The position numbers were made by a program, and so were the translations under genes. This document shows, in pieces, positions 46,349-55,589 of a stretch of 64,000 nucleotides of DNA. Source of the stretch: Bacillota bacterium (GTDB lineage Bacteria; Bacillota; Clostridia; Lachnospirales; Lachnospiraceae); assembly GCA_023399055.1 (NCBI GenBank), contig JAEWQV010000002.1:124001-188000 (forward strand). Reading direction: 5' to 3'. The number at the start of each line of letters is the position of its first letter. Position 1 is the stretch's first letter. The notes below the pieces were generated by a model. That model searched no databases. It saw only the letters and a program-made list of their open reading frames with translations, and was not told the origin of the DNA.

Positions 46349-46745
46349 TACTTTCTTTTTTAAAACAACTCTTACATGTTCCGCTAATTTGTATTTGATG
46401 TTCTTTAATTATAAATCCTTCCTCTTCCATAGCATTCTCAAATTCATGGATTGGACAACTTGGCAAATCAAATACCTTCTTACACTCATCACATACAGCG
46501 ACGTGCTTATGCTCCAACTGGTGCGCTTTAATCCGATAGAAAACGGTCGTATCTGTTAAGTGATACTTATCAATTAAGTTCTGGTTAACAAGTGAGTCTA
46601 TATTACGATATATTGTTGATTTTGCTATCTTGGGAAGTTGATCAACTATTTTTAGATAGATTTCATTAATGGAAATAGGGCGATCAGCGTCTTTAAGAAT
46701 GTCTAATATTAACTTTTTTTGCTTCGTATTCCTTATACTCTCCAA
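46344..46745 (-). CDS. Fur family transcriptional regulator
   Basis: 133 residues. The start is TTG at 46743-46745, with AAAGGGG 7 nt upstream. The winged-helix part contains IAKSTIYRNIDSLVNQNLI. The dimerisation part has HKHVAVCDECKKV and CKSC, two CxxC pairs that bind structural zinc. The residues fit Fur/Zur/PerR regulators; which metal it senses is not clear. Its own promoter lies at 46798-46826. It may control the neighbouring lipoprotein or distant genes. Confidence 0.9.
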   Translation of the reverse strand: MESIRNTKQKKLILDILKDADRPISINEIYLKIVDQLPKIAKSTIYRNIDSLVNQNLIDKYHLTDTTVFYRIKAHQLEHKHVAVCDECKKVFDLPSCPIHEFENAMEEEGFIIKEHQIQISGTCKSCFKKESN

Positions 46746-46797
46746 GTGATGACCCCTTTCTATTTGAATCTTTGCATCAAATTTTTAGATAAATATA

Positions 46798-46826
46798 AGT
46801 ATACAACTTTTTATATGTGCTTTCAA
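46798..46826 (-). promoter_or_regulatory. Promoter of the fur-like gene
   Basis: On the minus strand, TTGAAA (46826-46821), a 17-nt spacer and TATACT (46803-46798), about 50 nt upstream of the TTG start. Confidence 0.7.
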
Positions 46827-46863
46827 GACAGCATTTTATCTGTTGCAGGAATTCTAAATATGA

Positions 46864-46941
46864 TATAATGAAAGCGGTATTGCAAGCTTGCTTGCAAATA
46901 CCGATTGGAGTAACAAGATCATGAACAGAATTATGTTCATG
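46864..46941 (+). other. Hairpin pair next to a -10-like sequence
   Basis: TATAAT (46864-46869) is followed by a strong hairpin, CGGTATT-GCAAGC with GCTTGC-A-AATACCG (46875-46903, one bulged A), then by CATGAAC/GTTCATG (46920-46926 / 46935-46941). It lies between two minus-strand genes. It could be the terminator of the downstream-reading membrane gene or a small transcript. Confidence 0.4.
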
Positions 46942-46989
46942 GTATAATGAAAAATGAGGTAACAAAAATAGCGGACATATATCATTCCG

Positions 46990-47388
46990 CTAATCTCTGT
47001 TTAGAATTTTTTCAAAGAATAGTCCAGCAAGCATCCAGGCAGGTGCGTAGTCAAGACGGACAACTCCTTTATAATTAAGTTTTGCTTTACTGTAATCCCA
47101 AGGACATGCATTGTATTTTTTGAGCATTACTCCAGATAAATACTCAGCAAAATAAATTAATAAAGCGTAAACACCTCCTCTAAGTAACGCATGTCGGGTC
47201 TTAAGTTTTTTGCATATTGGAGATAAGCAGGCAGCCAAACCGTAGATAGGAAACATCCAGACGGAGGTACGACAGGAGAGAGTTCGATCCTTATGTCTTA
47301 GAATGGCAATTAAGCCGGTCCAAGAGCATTCCATGCACCAGCCACATAACCCGCAGATAAGAAAGTTTTTTAGGAAAAGTTTTTTCAT
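46990..47388 (-). CDS. Small membrane protein of the putative ABC transporter type IV (CmpB-like) family
   Basis: 132 residues from ATG 47388 (GTG at 47403 is the alternative; neither has a clear SD). Three to four hydrophobic segments. The patterns CGWCMECSWTGL, SVWMFPIYGLA, YFAEYLSGVMLKK and CPWDYS are typical of this Firmicutes membrane family, annotated as a putative ABC transporter permease but with no proven function. Monocistronic on the minus strand. Confidence 0.75.
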   Translation of the reverse strand: MKKLFLKNFLICGLCGWCMECSWTGLIAILRHKDRTLSCRTSVWMFPIYGLAACLSPICKKLKTRHALLRGGVYALLIYFAEYLSGVMLKKYNACPWDYSKAKLNYKGVVRLDYAPAWMLAGLFFEKILNRD

Positions 47389-47500
47389 ACTTTTATTATG
47401 CACGAATGTTGGCTGGATATTCCGACCAATAGATAATAATGGATAGAAAGAGTTTACATATATGGAATATAATGGTTAAGTAGAAAGGAATGGTTATTAT

Positions 47501-47989
47501 ATGGAGATTGAGAGAAAATATCAAATTAAACAAATTCCGGAGGATTTATCAAAGTATAGTTTTAAGGTGATAGAACAAGGGTATTTATGCCACAATCCAA
47601 CTATTAGGATTCGAAAAAGTAATGAGGATTATATTCTTACCTATAAATCAAAAATTTCTCCTAAGAAGGAGGAAGGTGCACCCATCATCAATAACGAGGT
47701 GGAGCTTCCGTTAACCGAAGAGGCTTATTATAAACTAAAAGAAAAAACAGAAGGTAATATAGTCCATAAAATCCGTTATCTTATTCCTTTAGAAAGTGGA
47801 TTAACAGTAGAACTTGATGTCTTTAATGATAAGCTAAAAGGTCTTGTATTTGCTGAGGTGGAATTTCCAGATGAAGAAAGCGCGTATGATTTTATAGCTC
47901 CGGAATGGTTTGGTAAAGAACTTTCAATGGATAAAAGGTTTTCTAATTATCATTTGTCCAAACTTTCTGGAATTGAAGATTTGTTATAA
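47501..47989 (+). CDS. CYTH domain triphosphatase
   Basis: 162 residues beginning MEIERKYQI, the ExExK signature of CYTH (triphosphate tunnel) enzymes. TIRIRKSN, YILTYKS, NEVELPL and VELDVFND are the charged strands lining the tunnel. The short bacterial forms hydrolyse inorganic triphosphate or thiamine triphosphate with Mg or Mn. The conserved start fixes the ATG at 47501; an ATG 11 nt earlier in the motif GAAAGGAATGGTTATT is out of frame, which shows how to read the same motif at other genes. Confidence 0.93.
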   Translation: MEIERKYQIKQIPEDLSKYSFKVIEQGYLCHNPTIRIRKSNEDYILTYKSKISPKKEEGAPIINNEVELPLTEEAYYKLKEKTEGNIVHKIRYLIPLESGLTVELDVFNDKLKGLVFAEVEFPDEESAYDFIAPEWFGKELSMDKRFSNYHLSKLSGIEDLL

Positions 47990-48056
47990 AATATATAAAT
48001 AAAAAAGGGGATATGATTCCACTTACCGTTAATAATATATGGTGTAGATATAAGTC

Positions 48057-48116
48057 GCAAATTTGTGCTTAAGGCCAAATCTTGCAGATGCCACGAAAGG
48101 AATGGTAATTCATATG
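48057..48116 (+). promoter_or_regulatory. Conserved leader element, copy 2 (before a 44-residue peptide)
   Basis: 60 nt ending at the ATG of 48114, aligned to copies at 36852 and 62222. GCAA (48057-48060) can pair with TTGC (48082-48085), as GCAAA/TTTGC can in the third copy. The block GAAAGGAATGGT precedes the start as in the others. Confidence 0.6.
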
Positions 48117-48248
48117 CCGAAAGATAGTCAACCTGATAACAAAAGAGCTAGGGTAAAAAAAGCAAACGGACAAACACCAATTACCAAAGAAAATCAGAAT
48201 AAAAATAAAAATGCCAAGCATCATTCCATTGAAAATAATGATGTATGA
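48114..48248 (+). CDS. Small basic hypothetical protein
   Basis: 44 residues from the ATG at 48114, which ends the conserved leader element. The chain is hydrophilic and Lys/Asn-rich (DNKRARVKKANGQ, NQNKNKNAKHH), with no membrane segment, and is probably disordered. An in-frame ATG at 48102 is possible. I do not recognise the family. It lies just upstream of another small hydrophilic protein. Confidence 0.55.
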   Translation: MPKDSQPDNKRARVKKANGQTPITKENQNKNKNAKHHSIENNDV

Positions 48249-48306
48249 TGTAGAAGTTATATAAATGTTTGTTTTAATACAATACAGTATATAATAGGAG
48301 GATCTT

Positions 48307-48486
48307 ATGGCTAAAGCAGGGATGAAAAGACCAAATGTTACACAACCTCATGGTACTGAGGGTAGACAAAGAATGCATATACAAAAGAATGATGAAGCAC
48401 CTGTTCCAGAAATTCAAGGAAAAGCAAAAGCAGGACATGAAAAAGCAAATCCACAAAGAATACCAAATCATGAACCAAGGGGATGA
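48307..48486 (+). CDS. Small conserved hydrophilic protein
   Basis: 59 residues, ATG at 48307 after AGGAGG. The sequence begins MAKAGMKRPN and contains QPHGTEGRQRMH and VPEIQGKAKAGHEKAN; the PHGTE and PEIQGKAK segments recall a small conserved hypothetical protein of Clostridia. It has no membrane segment. Its TGA overlaps the ATG of the HD-domain gene (ATGA), so the two are coupled in translation, which suggests a joint function. Confidence 0.75.
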   Translation: MAKAGMKRPNVTQPHGTEGRQRMHIQKNDEAPVPEIQGKAKAGHEKANPQRIPNHEPRG

Positions 48487-49121
48487 TGACTATTTTAAAT
48501 CTTGGGCAATTATACGAAGAAATAACAGAACATCTATTATCTGATGAGGTGCCCTCTAGTTATATTAATAAATTATCGCATATGCCAGAATATGCGATTA
48601 ATCCATTTCAAATGTTGTGGAAAATGAAAACAACTGAGCAATCCAAGGCACATCACCCAGAGGGAAGTGTTTGGAACCATACTTTGATGGTAATAGATGA
48701 AGCTGCCAAGTTACGTATTCAAAGCAAAAATCCCAAAGTTCTTATGTGGGCGGCTCTGTTACATGATATAGGTAAGCCATCTACAACTCGCAATAAAAAT
48801 GGTAAAATTACCTCTTATGACCACGACTCGGTAGGTGAAAAATTATGCATACAATTTTTAGAATATTTTACTACTGATCAGGAATTTATACGAAATGTAG
48901 CTCATATGGTCAGGTATCACATGCATATGTTATTTATACTTAAAAATATGCCATTTGCGGATAAAAAAGGCTTGTCAATACATGTAGATCCTTATGAAAT
49001 TGCTTTACTTTGTAAAAGCGATCGATTGGGAAGAGATGGGAGTAGTAAAAAGGAAGTTGAAGAAGAATATAATAGGTTTTTGCAGCTGCTTCTAAATACT
49101 ACCAATGCTTCTAAATACTAA
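48483..49121 (+). CDS. HD domain phosphohydrolase
   Basis: 212 residues. HHPEGSVWNHTLMV, LLHDIGKPST and YDHDSVGEK give the His and HD metal ligands of an HD hydrolase, like the HD part of tRNA nucleotidyltransferases, without the nucleotidyltransferase head. HMVRYHMHMLF supplies further His. It probably acts as a phosphodiesterase or phosphatase on a nucleotide or RNA 2',3' end; the substrate is unknown. The ATG overlaps the stop codon of the preceding 59-residue gene. Confidence 0.88.
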   Translation: MMTILNLGQLYEEITEHLLSDEVPSSYINKLSHMPEYAINPFQMLWKMKTTEQSKAHHPEGSVWNHTLMVIDEAAKLRIQSKNPKVLMWAALLHDIGKPSTTRNKNGKITSYDHDSVGEKLCIQFLEYFTTDQEFIRNVAHMVRYHMHMLFILKNMPFADKKGLSIHVDPYEIALLCKSDRLGRDGSSKKEVEEEYNRFLQLLLNTTNASKY

Positions 49122-49461
49122 CAAATAAGCAAATCGACAAGTCGTTTCTGCTATAAACAAAATAATGGAATTTTAGAATGGACTAATACTATTAATTATT
49201 GTATACTTATGCAAATAGCTACGACATAGGATAGCTATTTATGAAATATCACAATAATTGATTGCATTTTAGTCCTTTCTGTTTAAGAAAGCAAAGTTTT
49301 TAATAATGAACGCTGTTAAAATATATTCAATATGACGAAAACCGACAAGGATAAGGTATTTCACAAAAATTATGTGGATTTTTTAATGCAGTTACCGTAT
49401 AATTGATATGATTATCCACATGAATAATAGGGTATAAAGACACAGAGAAAGGGTAAGTAAT
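49122..49461 (+). other. Intergenic region before nfnA
   Basis: 340 nt. A hairpin AAATAGCT/AGCTATTT (49213-49220 / 49233-49240) may end the HD gene transcript. A -10 TATAAT (49398-49403) with a poor -35 (TGGATT, 17 nt away) may start nfnA. I see no RNA motif or ORF otherwise. Confidence 0.45.
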
Positions 49462-50367
49462 ATGGTGGGAAACTACAAATACACAATCACAAAAAAGGTT
49501 AGGTTGTCAGATACCATCTATTTAATGGATGTAAAAGCTCCAAGAGTAGCAAAGAACTGCTATCCTGGGCAATTTGTTATCATTAAGATGGATGAAAAAG
49601 GCGAACGAGTTCCTTTAACTATATGTGATTATGACAGGGAAGAGGAAACTGTTACCATCGTATTTCAGGCAATTGGATCTTCAACACAATTAATGGCCAA
49701 GTACGAAGAAGGGGAAGCCTTCCGTGACTTTACTGGACCATTAGGTCATAAATCAGAGTTAATTGATATGCCAAGAGAAGAATTATCAAAAAAGCGAATT
49801 CTGTTTGTGGCAGGTGGTGTAGGTACAGCTCCTGTTTATCCTCAGGTGAAGTGGATGATGGAGAACGGTTATGAGGTGGATTGCATTATAGGGGCACGTA
49901 ATAAAGAGCTGATTATTCTCGAAGATCAGATGAAGAATTATGTGAAAAACCTTTACATAACCACCGATGATGGCTCTTACGGATTAAAGGGAAATGTAAA
50001 CGATTGTATTAAAAATCTAGTTAATAATCAAGGAATTCATTATGATCTTGTAATCGCGATCGGTCCAATGATAATGATGAAATTTGTTTGTATTTTGACA
50101 AAAGAATTAGGAATAAAAACAATTGTTAGTATGAATCCAGTAATGGTGGATGGTACTGGCATGTGTGGTGCCTGCAGGCTTACCATCGGAAATGAGACAA
50201 AATTTGCTTGTGTAGACGGTCCAGAATTTGATGGTCATTTGGTTAATTTTGATGAAGCAATGAAAAGGGTGCAGATGTATAAGACCAAAGAGGGTAAAGT
50301 AGTACTGCGTGAAAAAGAAGGTGCAACACACCATCATCCAGGCTGCGAATGCCACGAGGAAAGGTAA
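49462..50367 (+). CDS. nfnA: NADH-dependent ferredoxin:NADP+ oxidoreductase, subunit A
   Basis: 301 residues. FAD-binding RVPLTICDYD, NAD-binding GGVGTAPVYPQ and a C-terminal [2Fe-2S] site with CGAC and a later Cys (TGMCGACRLTIG, KFACVDGPEFDGH). This is the sulfide dehydrogenase / NfnA type protein. With NfnB, encoded 59 nt downstream, it forms the cytoplasmic electron-bifurcating complex that couples NADP+ reduction by ferredoxin and NADH. The last residues form a His/Cys-rich tail (HHHPGCECH) that could bind metal. ATG 49462 after GAAAGGG. Confidence 0.93.
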   Translation: MVGNYKYTITKKVRLSDTIYLMDVKAPRVAKNCYPGQFVIIKMDEKGERVPLTICDYDREEETVTIVFQAIGSSTQLMAKYEEGEAFRDFTGPLGHKSELIDMPREELSKKRILFVAGGVGTAPVYPQVKWMMENGYEVDCIIGARNKELIILEDQMKNYVKNLYITTDDGSYGLKGNVNDCIKNLVNNQGIHYDLVIAIGPMIMMKFVCILTKELGIKTIVSMNPVMVDGTGMCGACRLTIGNETKFACVDGPEFDGHLVNFDEAMKRVQMYKTKEGKVVLREKEGATHHHPGCECHEER

Positions 50368-50426
50368 GCGATACCGATTAGGTTTTAATATCAGTATGAC
50401 AGAGGATTCTCGTGTGGAGGTATAGT

Positions 50427-51815
50427 ATGGATGTTTTAAAGAAGGTTCCTGTTAGAGAACAGAATCCTGAAGTACGTGCAACTAATTTTGAAGAAGTGTG
50501 CTATGGATATAATTTAGAAGAAGCAATGACGGAAGCAACAAGATGTATTCAGTGCAAGAATCCAAAGTGCGTAGCAGGTTGTCCTGTTTCCATTGATATT
50601 CCGGGATTTATTAAAGAAATAACAAATAATAATATAGAAGAATCATTTAAGGTAATAAGTGAATACTCTGCATTACCAGCTGTATGTGGAAGAGTTTGCC
50701 CGCAGGAAACCCAGTGTGAGCAGAGATGTATTCGAGGTATCAAGGGAGAACCAGTATCCATTGGTAAGCTTGAGCGCTTTGTGGCAGACTGGGCAAGAGA
50801 GAATAAGATTGCTCCGGAACAACCTAAGGTTAGAAATGGTAAGAAAGTAGCTGTGATTGGGGCTGGCCCTGCAGGCTTAACCTGTGCTGGCGATCTGGCT
50901 AAGCTAGGTTATGAGGTTACTATCTTTGAGGCACTTCATGAACCAGGAGGAGTTCTGGTGTATGGTATTCCAGAATTTCGTTTGCCCAAAGAAACAGTTG
51001 TTAAGAAAGAAATTGAGAATGTAATTGCATTGGGTGTTACAATTGAAACTAACGTAATCGTAGGCAAATCAATTACCATTGATGAGCTTATGGAAGAGGA
51101 AGGTTTTCAAGCAGTATTTATTGGTTCCGGTGCAGGACTTCCAAAATTCATGGGTATTCCTGGTGAAAATGCAAATGGAGTATTTTCGGCAAATGAATAT
51201 CTGACTCGAAGTAATTTGATGAAAGCTTTTGATGCTAGTTACGACACACCAATTATTGCAGGGAAAAAAGTTGCAGTCGTTGGCGGTGGTAATGTAGCTA
51301 TGGATGCAGCAAGAACAGCACTACGACTTGGAGCAGAGGTATATATTGTGTACCGTAGAGGTGAAGCAGAGCTACCAGCGAGAGTGGAAGAAGTGCATCA
51401 TGCAAAAGAAGAAGGAATTATTTTTAAATTACTAACAAATCCTAAGGAAATTCTGGTGAACGAGGATGGTTGGGTATCTGGAATGCGCTGTGCCCTAATG
51501 GAACTTGGAGAACCGGATGCATCGGGAAGAAGAAAGCCAATTGAGAAGAAGGATTCAGAATTCCTTCTTGAGTTAGATACAGTAATTATGTCACTAGGAA
51601 CAAGCCCTAATCCGTTGATTGCATCAACGACTGGGGGACTTGAAACCAATCGGCATGGTTGCATTATTGCAGAAGAACAAACAGGTATAACATCTAAAGA
51701 TGGTGTATTTGCAGGTGGGGATACAGTTACAGGAGCAGCAACGGTTATTCTTGCCATGGGAGCAGGGAAAGCGGCAGCTGTAGGAATAGATCAGTATTTA
51801 AGAAATCAGGATTAA
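50427..51815 (+). CDS. nfnB: NADH-dependent ferredoxin:NADP+ oxidoreductase, subunit B (glutamate synthase small-subunit type)
   Basis: 462 residues from the ATG at 50427 (GGAGG 6 nt upstream). The N-terminal domain has two 4Fe-4S motifs (CIQCKNPKCVAGCP and CPQETQCEQRC). FAD-binding GAGPAGLTCAG and NADPH-binding GGGNVAMDAARTAL follow. The name gltA is often used for this family, but with nfnA next to it and no large glutamate synthase subunit nearby, NfnB is the better call. It bears the bifurcating FAD and the NADP(H) site. Confidence 0.93.
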   Translation: MDVLKKVPVREQNPEVRATNFEEVCYGYNLEEAMTEATRCIQCKNPKCVAGCPVSIDIPGFIKEITNNNIEESFKVISEYSALPAVCGRVCPQETQCEQRCIRGIKGEPVSIGKLERFVADWARENKIAPEQPKVRNGKKVAVIGAGPAGLTCAGDLAKLGYEVTIFEALHEPGGVLVYGIPEFRLPKETVVKKEIENVIALGVTIETNVIVGKSITIDELMEEEGFQAVFIGSGAGLPKFMGIPGENANGVFSANEYLTRSNLMKAFDASYDTPIIAGKKVAVVGGGNVAMDAARTALRLGAEVYIVYRRGEAELPARVEEVHHAKEEGIIFKLLTNPKEILVNEDGWVSGMRCALMELGEPDASGRRKPIEKKDSEFLLELDTVIMSLGTSPNPLIASTTGGLETNRHGCIIAEEQTGITSKDGVFAGGDTVTGAATVILAMGAGKAAAVGIDQYLRNQD

Positions 51816-51883
51816 AAAGCTAACTGAATATTTAAAACTAGATCACAGAAGAGATGCGTTATGGGGAACGTATTGGAGGACTT

Positions 51884-53428
51884 ATGGATTATGTAATGAT
51901 TTACCGATCTGTTGGAATTACTTTTATGGTAGCATCAGTTATTTTACTGACGTTGTCAATTATTAGTGCTGTTCGTCTTCAAAGAAGTAAGCGTTCAAAT
52001 AAACAGATAAATCAGGAAAATCAAAGAATAAAAGAGCGTTTCCGTGAATTAGAGGAAAACTATAACACCTCAATGATTTCCTTTAATGAGTTAACGGGTA
52101 AATATGAAGAGTTAAATAAGAATAAAGAGAACATGAAAAAGCTGGCATATACGGATTATCTTACGGAACTACCGAACAGAGCAGCCTTTACGGAAATGCT
52201 TGATAACATTATGCTGACCCTACGTAGTGAAGAAACCATTGCAATACTGGATATCGATATTGATAACTTTAAGAATATTAATGATACCTTGGGACATTCC
52301 TATGGTGATGAGCTTTTAATCGACGTAACCTATCGCTTGAAACAAGTTATGGATGAAAATGACTACCTAGCTAGAATTGGTGGAGATGAATTCATTGTTC
52401 TAACGCAGAATCTTACGGATAATCTGATTTTTGAAGAAAAGATTAAGAAGATAAAAAATGTATTTAGTTATCCCTTTGTTCTTTCTACGAAAGAGTATTT
52501 TGTTACCGTGAGTATAGGTGTTGCATTTGCACCTAAGGATGGTAAGACCTCCATGGCTTTAATAAAAAATGTTGACTCTGCTATGTATGTAGCAAAAGAG
52601 AATGGGAAGAATACTCATGCATACTTTGATTATTCTTTTAATCAAAAGTTGACAGAAAAAATTGAAACACAGTCAGAACTGCGTAAAGCACTGGAGAGAG
52701 ATGAATTTGAGCTGTTTTATCAGGCACAGATGAATCTTGAATCAAAGCAAGTGGTTGGTTTTGAAGCATTAATTCGATGGAACCATCCGACGAAAGGTTT
52801 AATATCACCTGTAGACTTTATTAAGATTGCAGAAGAGACAGGACTTATTGTTCCAATCGGAAAATGGGTGTTAAGAACGGCTTGTAAGCAATTAAAAGAA
52901 TGGTCTGACGTATATCCTGGGATAACTATGGCTGTTAATCTATCGGCAAGGCAATTTAAGGATAGAGAATTCGTTAGACAGGTAAATGAAGTAATTGATG
53001 AAACTGGTATTGATCCCAAAAATTTGGAGCTTGAGATAACAGAAACAATAGCACTTGATGATATTGAATACACAATCGCTACAATACATGAGTTAAGAAA
53101 GCTTGGTGTAAACTTTTCATTAGATGATTTTGGAACGGGTTATTCTTCCATGAATTACTTGAAGAGGCTTCCAGTTAGTAATTTGAAAATTGATAAGAGT
53201 TTCTTAGATACCGTAATGGATGATGTGAGTGATCAGAAAATCATTCAAACAATAATTGCTCTTGCTAGAAATCTGGACCTACATGTTATTGCAGAAGGTG
53301 TTGAAAGTTCTGATCAGGAGGTATTCTTAAAGGAATCTAATTGTGATATGGCCCAAGGATTTTTATATAGTAAACCTGTACCGACTGACAAAGCTGTTCA
53401 GTTTTTAAAAAAAAATAATCTGATGTAG
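51884..53428 (+). CDS. Membrane GGDEF-EAL protein (c-di-GMP turnover)
   Basis: 514 residues from the ATG at 51884 (GGAGGA upstream). One N-terminal transmembrane helix (about 7-28), a coiled-coil (about 35-90), a GGDEF domain with intact RIGGDEF (about 163-169) and an EAL domain with EALIRW, NLSARQF, LEITET, DDFGTG, LKIDKSF, AEGVES and QGF. Both domains look active. The inhibitory RxxD site is absent, since the Arg position is Asp (DEND). No sensor domain is present apart from the coiled coil. Second c-di-GMP gene in the window. Confidence 0.95.
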   Translation: MDYVMIYRSVGITFMVASVILLTLSIISAVRLQRSKRSNKQINQENQRIKERFRELEENYNTSMISFNELTGKYEELNKNKENMKKLAYTDYLTELPNRAAFTEMLDNIMLTLRSEETIAILDIDIDNFKNINDTLGHSYGDELLIDVTYRLKQVMDENDYLARIGGDEFIVLTQNLTDNLIFEEKIKKIKNVFSYPFVLSTKEYFVTVSIGVAFAPKDGKTSMALIKNVDSAMYVAKENGKNTHAYFDYSFNQKLTEKIETQSELRKALERDEFELFYQAQMNLESKQVVGFEALIRWNHPTKGLISPVDFIKIAEETGLIVPIGKWVLRTACKQLKEWSDVYPGITMAVNLSARQFKDREFVRQVNEVIDETGIDPKNLELEITETIALDDIEYTIATIHELRKLGVNFSLDDFGTGYSSMNYLKRLPVSNLKIDKSFLDTVMDDVSDQKIIQTIIALARNLDLHVIAEGVESSDQEVFLKESNCDMAQGFLYSKPVPTDKAVQFLKKNNLM

Positions 53429-53502
53429 ATACATAGGATTTTGTAGGGCTCATATTTAGCGAGTAACTAAATCCCAAGAAATTAGTAAAGGGGATACTCA
53501 TT

Positions 53503-54255
53503 ATGTTATATTCTAGAAAAACGAATGTGATATTTGGTATTCTGCAAATAATACTATATCTGGCTTTTCTTACATTAGATCTAACAGATTCAGCTCCTAA
53601 TTTTTCCGTGGCAATAAAATACACAATAATTATCGTATGTTTTTGTTATGCGTTCTTTACCAAGAGCGCTAGCAGAAGCATACTTTTTTTATCAGTCCTT
53701 TTGCATAAGTTAGCGATGTTTTTCACTGTACTATCTGATTTATTCTTGCTTGTGCTTGATATTCAACTGCTAGGTATACTTACGTTTATTCTTGTTCAGA
53801 TTTTTTATGGACTTCGAATCAGCATTGTGAAAAAACATGATTTAGTTAAAGAATTCACTACAAGAATAATAATACAAGCAGTACTCACATTATTTATTGC
53901 ATTTATTCTTAAACAGATTAACGTTTTGATTAATCCGCTACTGGTTGCTACTATCTTTTATTTTATATATATTTTAACGAATACGATTCTAGCGATTATG
54001 GCTGTTGCAACGAGTGCGAAATATAAACGACCTAGCATGAAGCTCTTTACTATCGGCATGGTATTATTTTTGCTTTGTGATATTAATGTAGGTCTTTTTA
54101 ATATGGCTTCATTTGTCACAATGCCAGAAAATATTTATGTCGTAGTGTATTCGCTTTCTTCAATCTTAATGTGGACTTTCTATGCACCGTCGCAGGTTTT
54201 ACTCGCTTATAGCACTCAAGCAATTGCAAAAGAAAATGTTAACGAATCAGTGTAA
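53503..54255 (+). CDS. Eight-helix membrane protein, YhhN-like
   Basis: 250 residues, almost entirely hydrophobic, with about eight transmembrane helices. Acidic residues lie within helices (LSDLFLL, LLCDINVG), as in the YhhN / TMEM86 family, some members of which hydrolyse lysoplasmalogen vinyl ether bonds. Plasmalogens are common in Clostridia, so the role is plausible, but similarity is only motif-level. ATG 53503 after AAAGGGG, 74 nt downstream of the GGDEF-EAL gene on the same strand. Confidence 0.6.
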   Translation: MLYSRKTNVIFGILQIILYLAFLTLDLTDSAPNFSVAIKYTIIIVCFCYAFFTKSASRSILFLSVLLHKLAMFFTVLSDLFLLVLDIQLLGILTFILVQIFYGLRISIVKKHDLVKEFTTRIIIQAVLTLFIAFILKQINVLINPLLVATIFYFIYILTNTILAIMAVATSAKYKRPSMKLFTIGMVLFLLCDINVGLFNMASFVTMPENIYVVVYSLSSILMWTFYAPSQVLLAYSTQAIAKENVNESV

Positions 54256-54335
54256 AACAAAGTAAAAGGTTTATATTTCGTTAATTTGTACAAAAAATTA
54301 CAATAAGTTTATGGAAAAAAATGTAATGTAAATGC

Positions 54336-54364
54336 TTGTCAATTGATGGCATATTTGTTACAAT
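54336..54364 (+). promoter_or_regulatory. Promoter of the DUF5688 gene
   Basis: TTGTCA (54336-54341), a 17-nt spacer and TACAAT (54359-54364). The leader would be about 120 nt. Confidence 0.65.
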
Positions 54365-54489
54365 AATTTTTAGGTAATTTATCTTTTAGAAAAACATATA
54401 CAAAACATCTTAGTTGATTAATTCTTCTTTTATCCTTATCCATGTTCGGATAAACACTCAATTTAAAATTAAATAGGAGGACTTTGCTT

Positions 54490-55461
54490 ATGCAGCAAGT
54501 ATTAAAGGAATCTGGAATTAGTTATGCCTCATTTGTTGATGATATTACCGAGATGGTAAAATGCAGACTGGGCAGGGCATACGACATTAATGTCATTAAA
54601 GTAACAAAGAACAATTCCATTGAATTGGATAGTCTGGTTATTAGGGAAAAAGGAAGAAATTTTGCACCTAATATTTATTTGCTGCCTTATTACGAGGCAT
54701 TTATGGATGGAGTGAGTCTACAAGAACTGACAAATCGAATATGCTTGGCAGCTAATAATTATTCTGCTCCATTTCCAGAAAAGAATCTGGAGCTATCAAC
54801 GAAAGAAATGAGAGAGAATATAGTCATTAGACTTGTTAACTATGATAAAAATAAAAAGTTATTAGAGAGTATACCATATATAAAGTTTTTGGACTTAGCA
54901 GTCATCTTTCATTGCTTAGTACATAATGTTGGCGAAGGGCTGGGTACAATACGAATTACAAACGAACATCTGGAGCTTTGTAAAATGACTGTAGAGGAGA
55001 TGAAGTCTCTAGCCCTGAAGAATACAATGAAAAAATTCCCTGCAACTATTCGTTCCATGGAAGAGGTAATTGGTGAATTACTAATTGAAGAACTTACAGA
55101 ACCGTCTTTGCCTAGTGATTTACAAGAAGAAATTGATCTTTTTAAACAAGAAACACGACAATTAAGAGAAGAAAATAGTATAAATATGTATATTCTTTCC
55201 AATAGCAACGGCATTAACGGAGCCACTTGTATCCTATATAAGAATGTTCTCAAGCAATTTGCAGAGCAACTTCAGTCTGATTTTTTCATACTTCCAAGCA
55301 GTATTCACGAAGTAATCTTAATTCCCTATCATAACTCTATCTCATATCAGCAACTTACTAAAATGGTACAAGAGGTAAATCTAACACAGGTTGCTGGAGA
55401 TGAGGTTCTATCCGATAAAGTTTATTATTACTCCAGATCAAAGAATGTAATAACACAATAA
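54490..55461 (+). CDS. DUF5688 family protein
   Basis: 323 residues from the ATG at 54490 (GGAGG 9 nt upstream). The pattern with NIYLLPYYEAFMDGVSLQELTNRI, split NIYLLPYY and GVSLQEL, and later RLVNYDKNKKLLESIPY fits DUF5688, a family expanded in Lachnospiraceae genomes and of unknown function. No signal peptide or membrane helix, so it is cytoplasmic. It stands alone between the membrane protein and nifJ. Confidence 0.75.
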   Translation: MQQVLKESGISYASFVDDITEMVKCRLGRAYDINVIKVTKNNSIELDSLVIREKGRNFAPNIYLLPYYEAFMDGVSLQELTNRICLAANNYSAPFPEKNLELSTKEMRENIVIRLVNYDKNKKLLESIPYIKFLDLAVIFHCLVHNVGEGLGTIRITNEHLELCKMTVEEMKSLALKNTMKKFPATIRSMEEVIGELLIEELTEPSLPSDLQEEIDLFKQETRQLREENSINMYILSNSNGINGATCILYKNVLKQFAEQLQSDFFILPSSIHEVILIPYHNSISYQQLTKMVQEVNLTQVAGDEVLSDKVYYYSRSKNVITQ

Positions 55462-55589
55462 GAGGTTAGAACGATAAGAATGTCACTCCTTCTAGTTAAA
55501 ATAGATAAGATTCAGCATAATATAACATTTATTTATAAGATTTTTATTATGTTCTTATATTTTATGTTTCAATTATTTTCACAATGTGT

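Noticed and set aside
50427..51815. Glutamate synthase small subunit (GltD)
   Set aside because: No large subunit nearby and an NfnA gene directly upstream; NfnB fits better.
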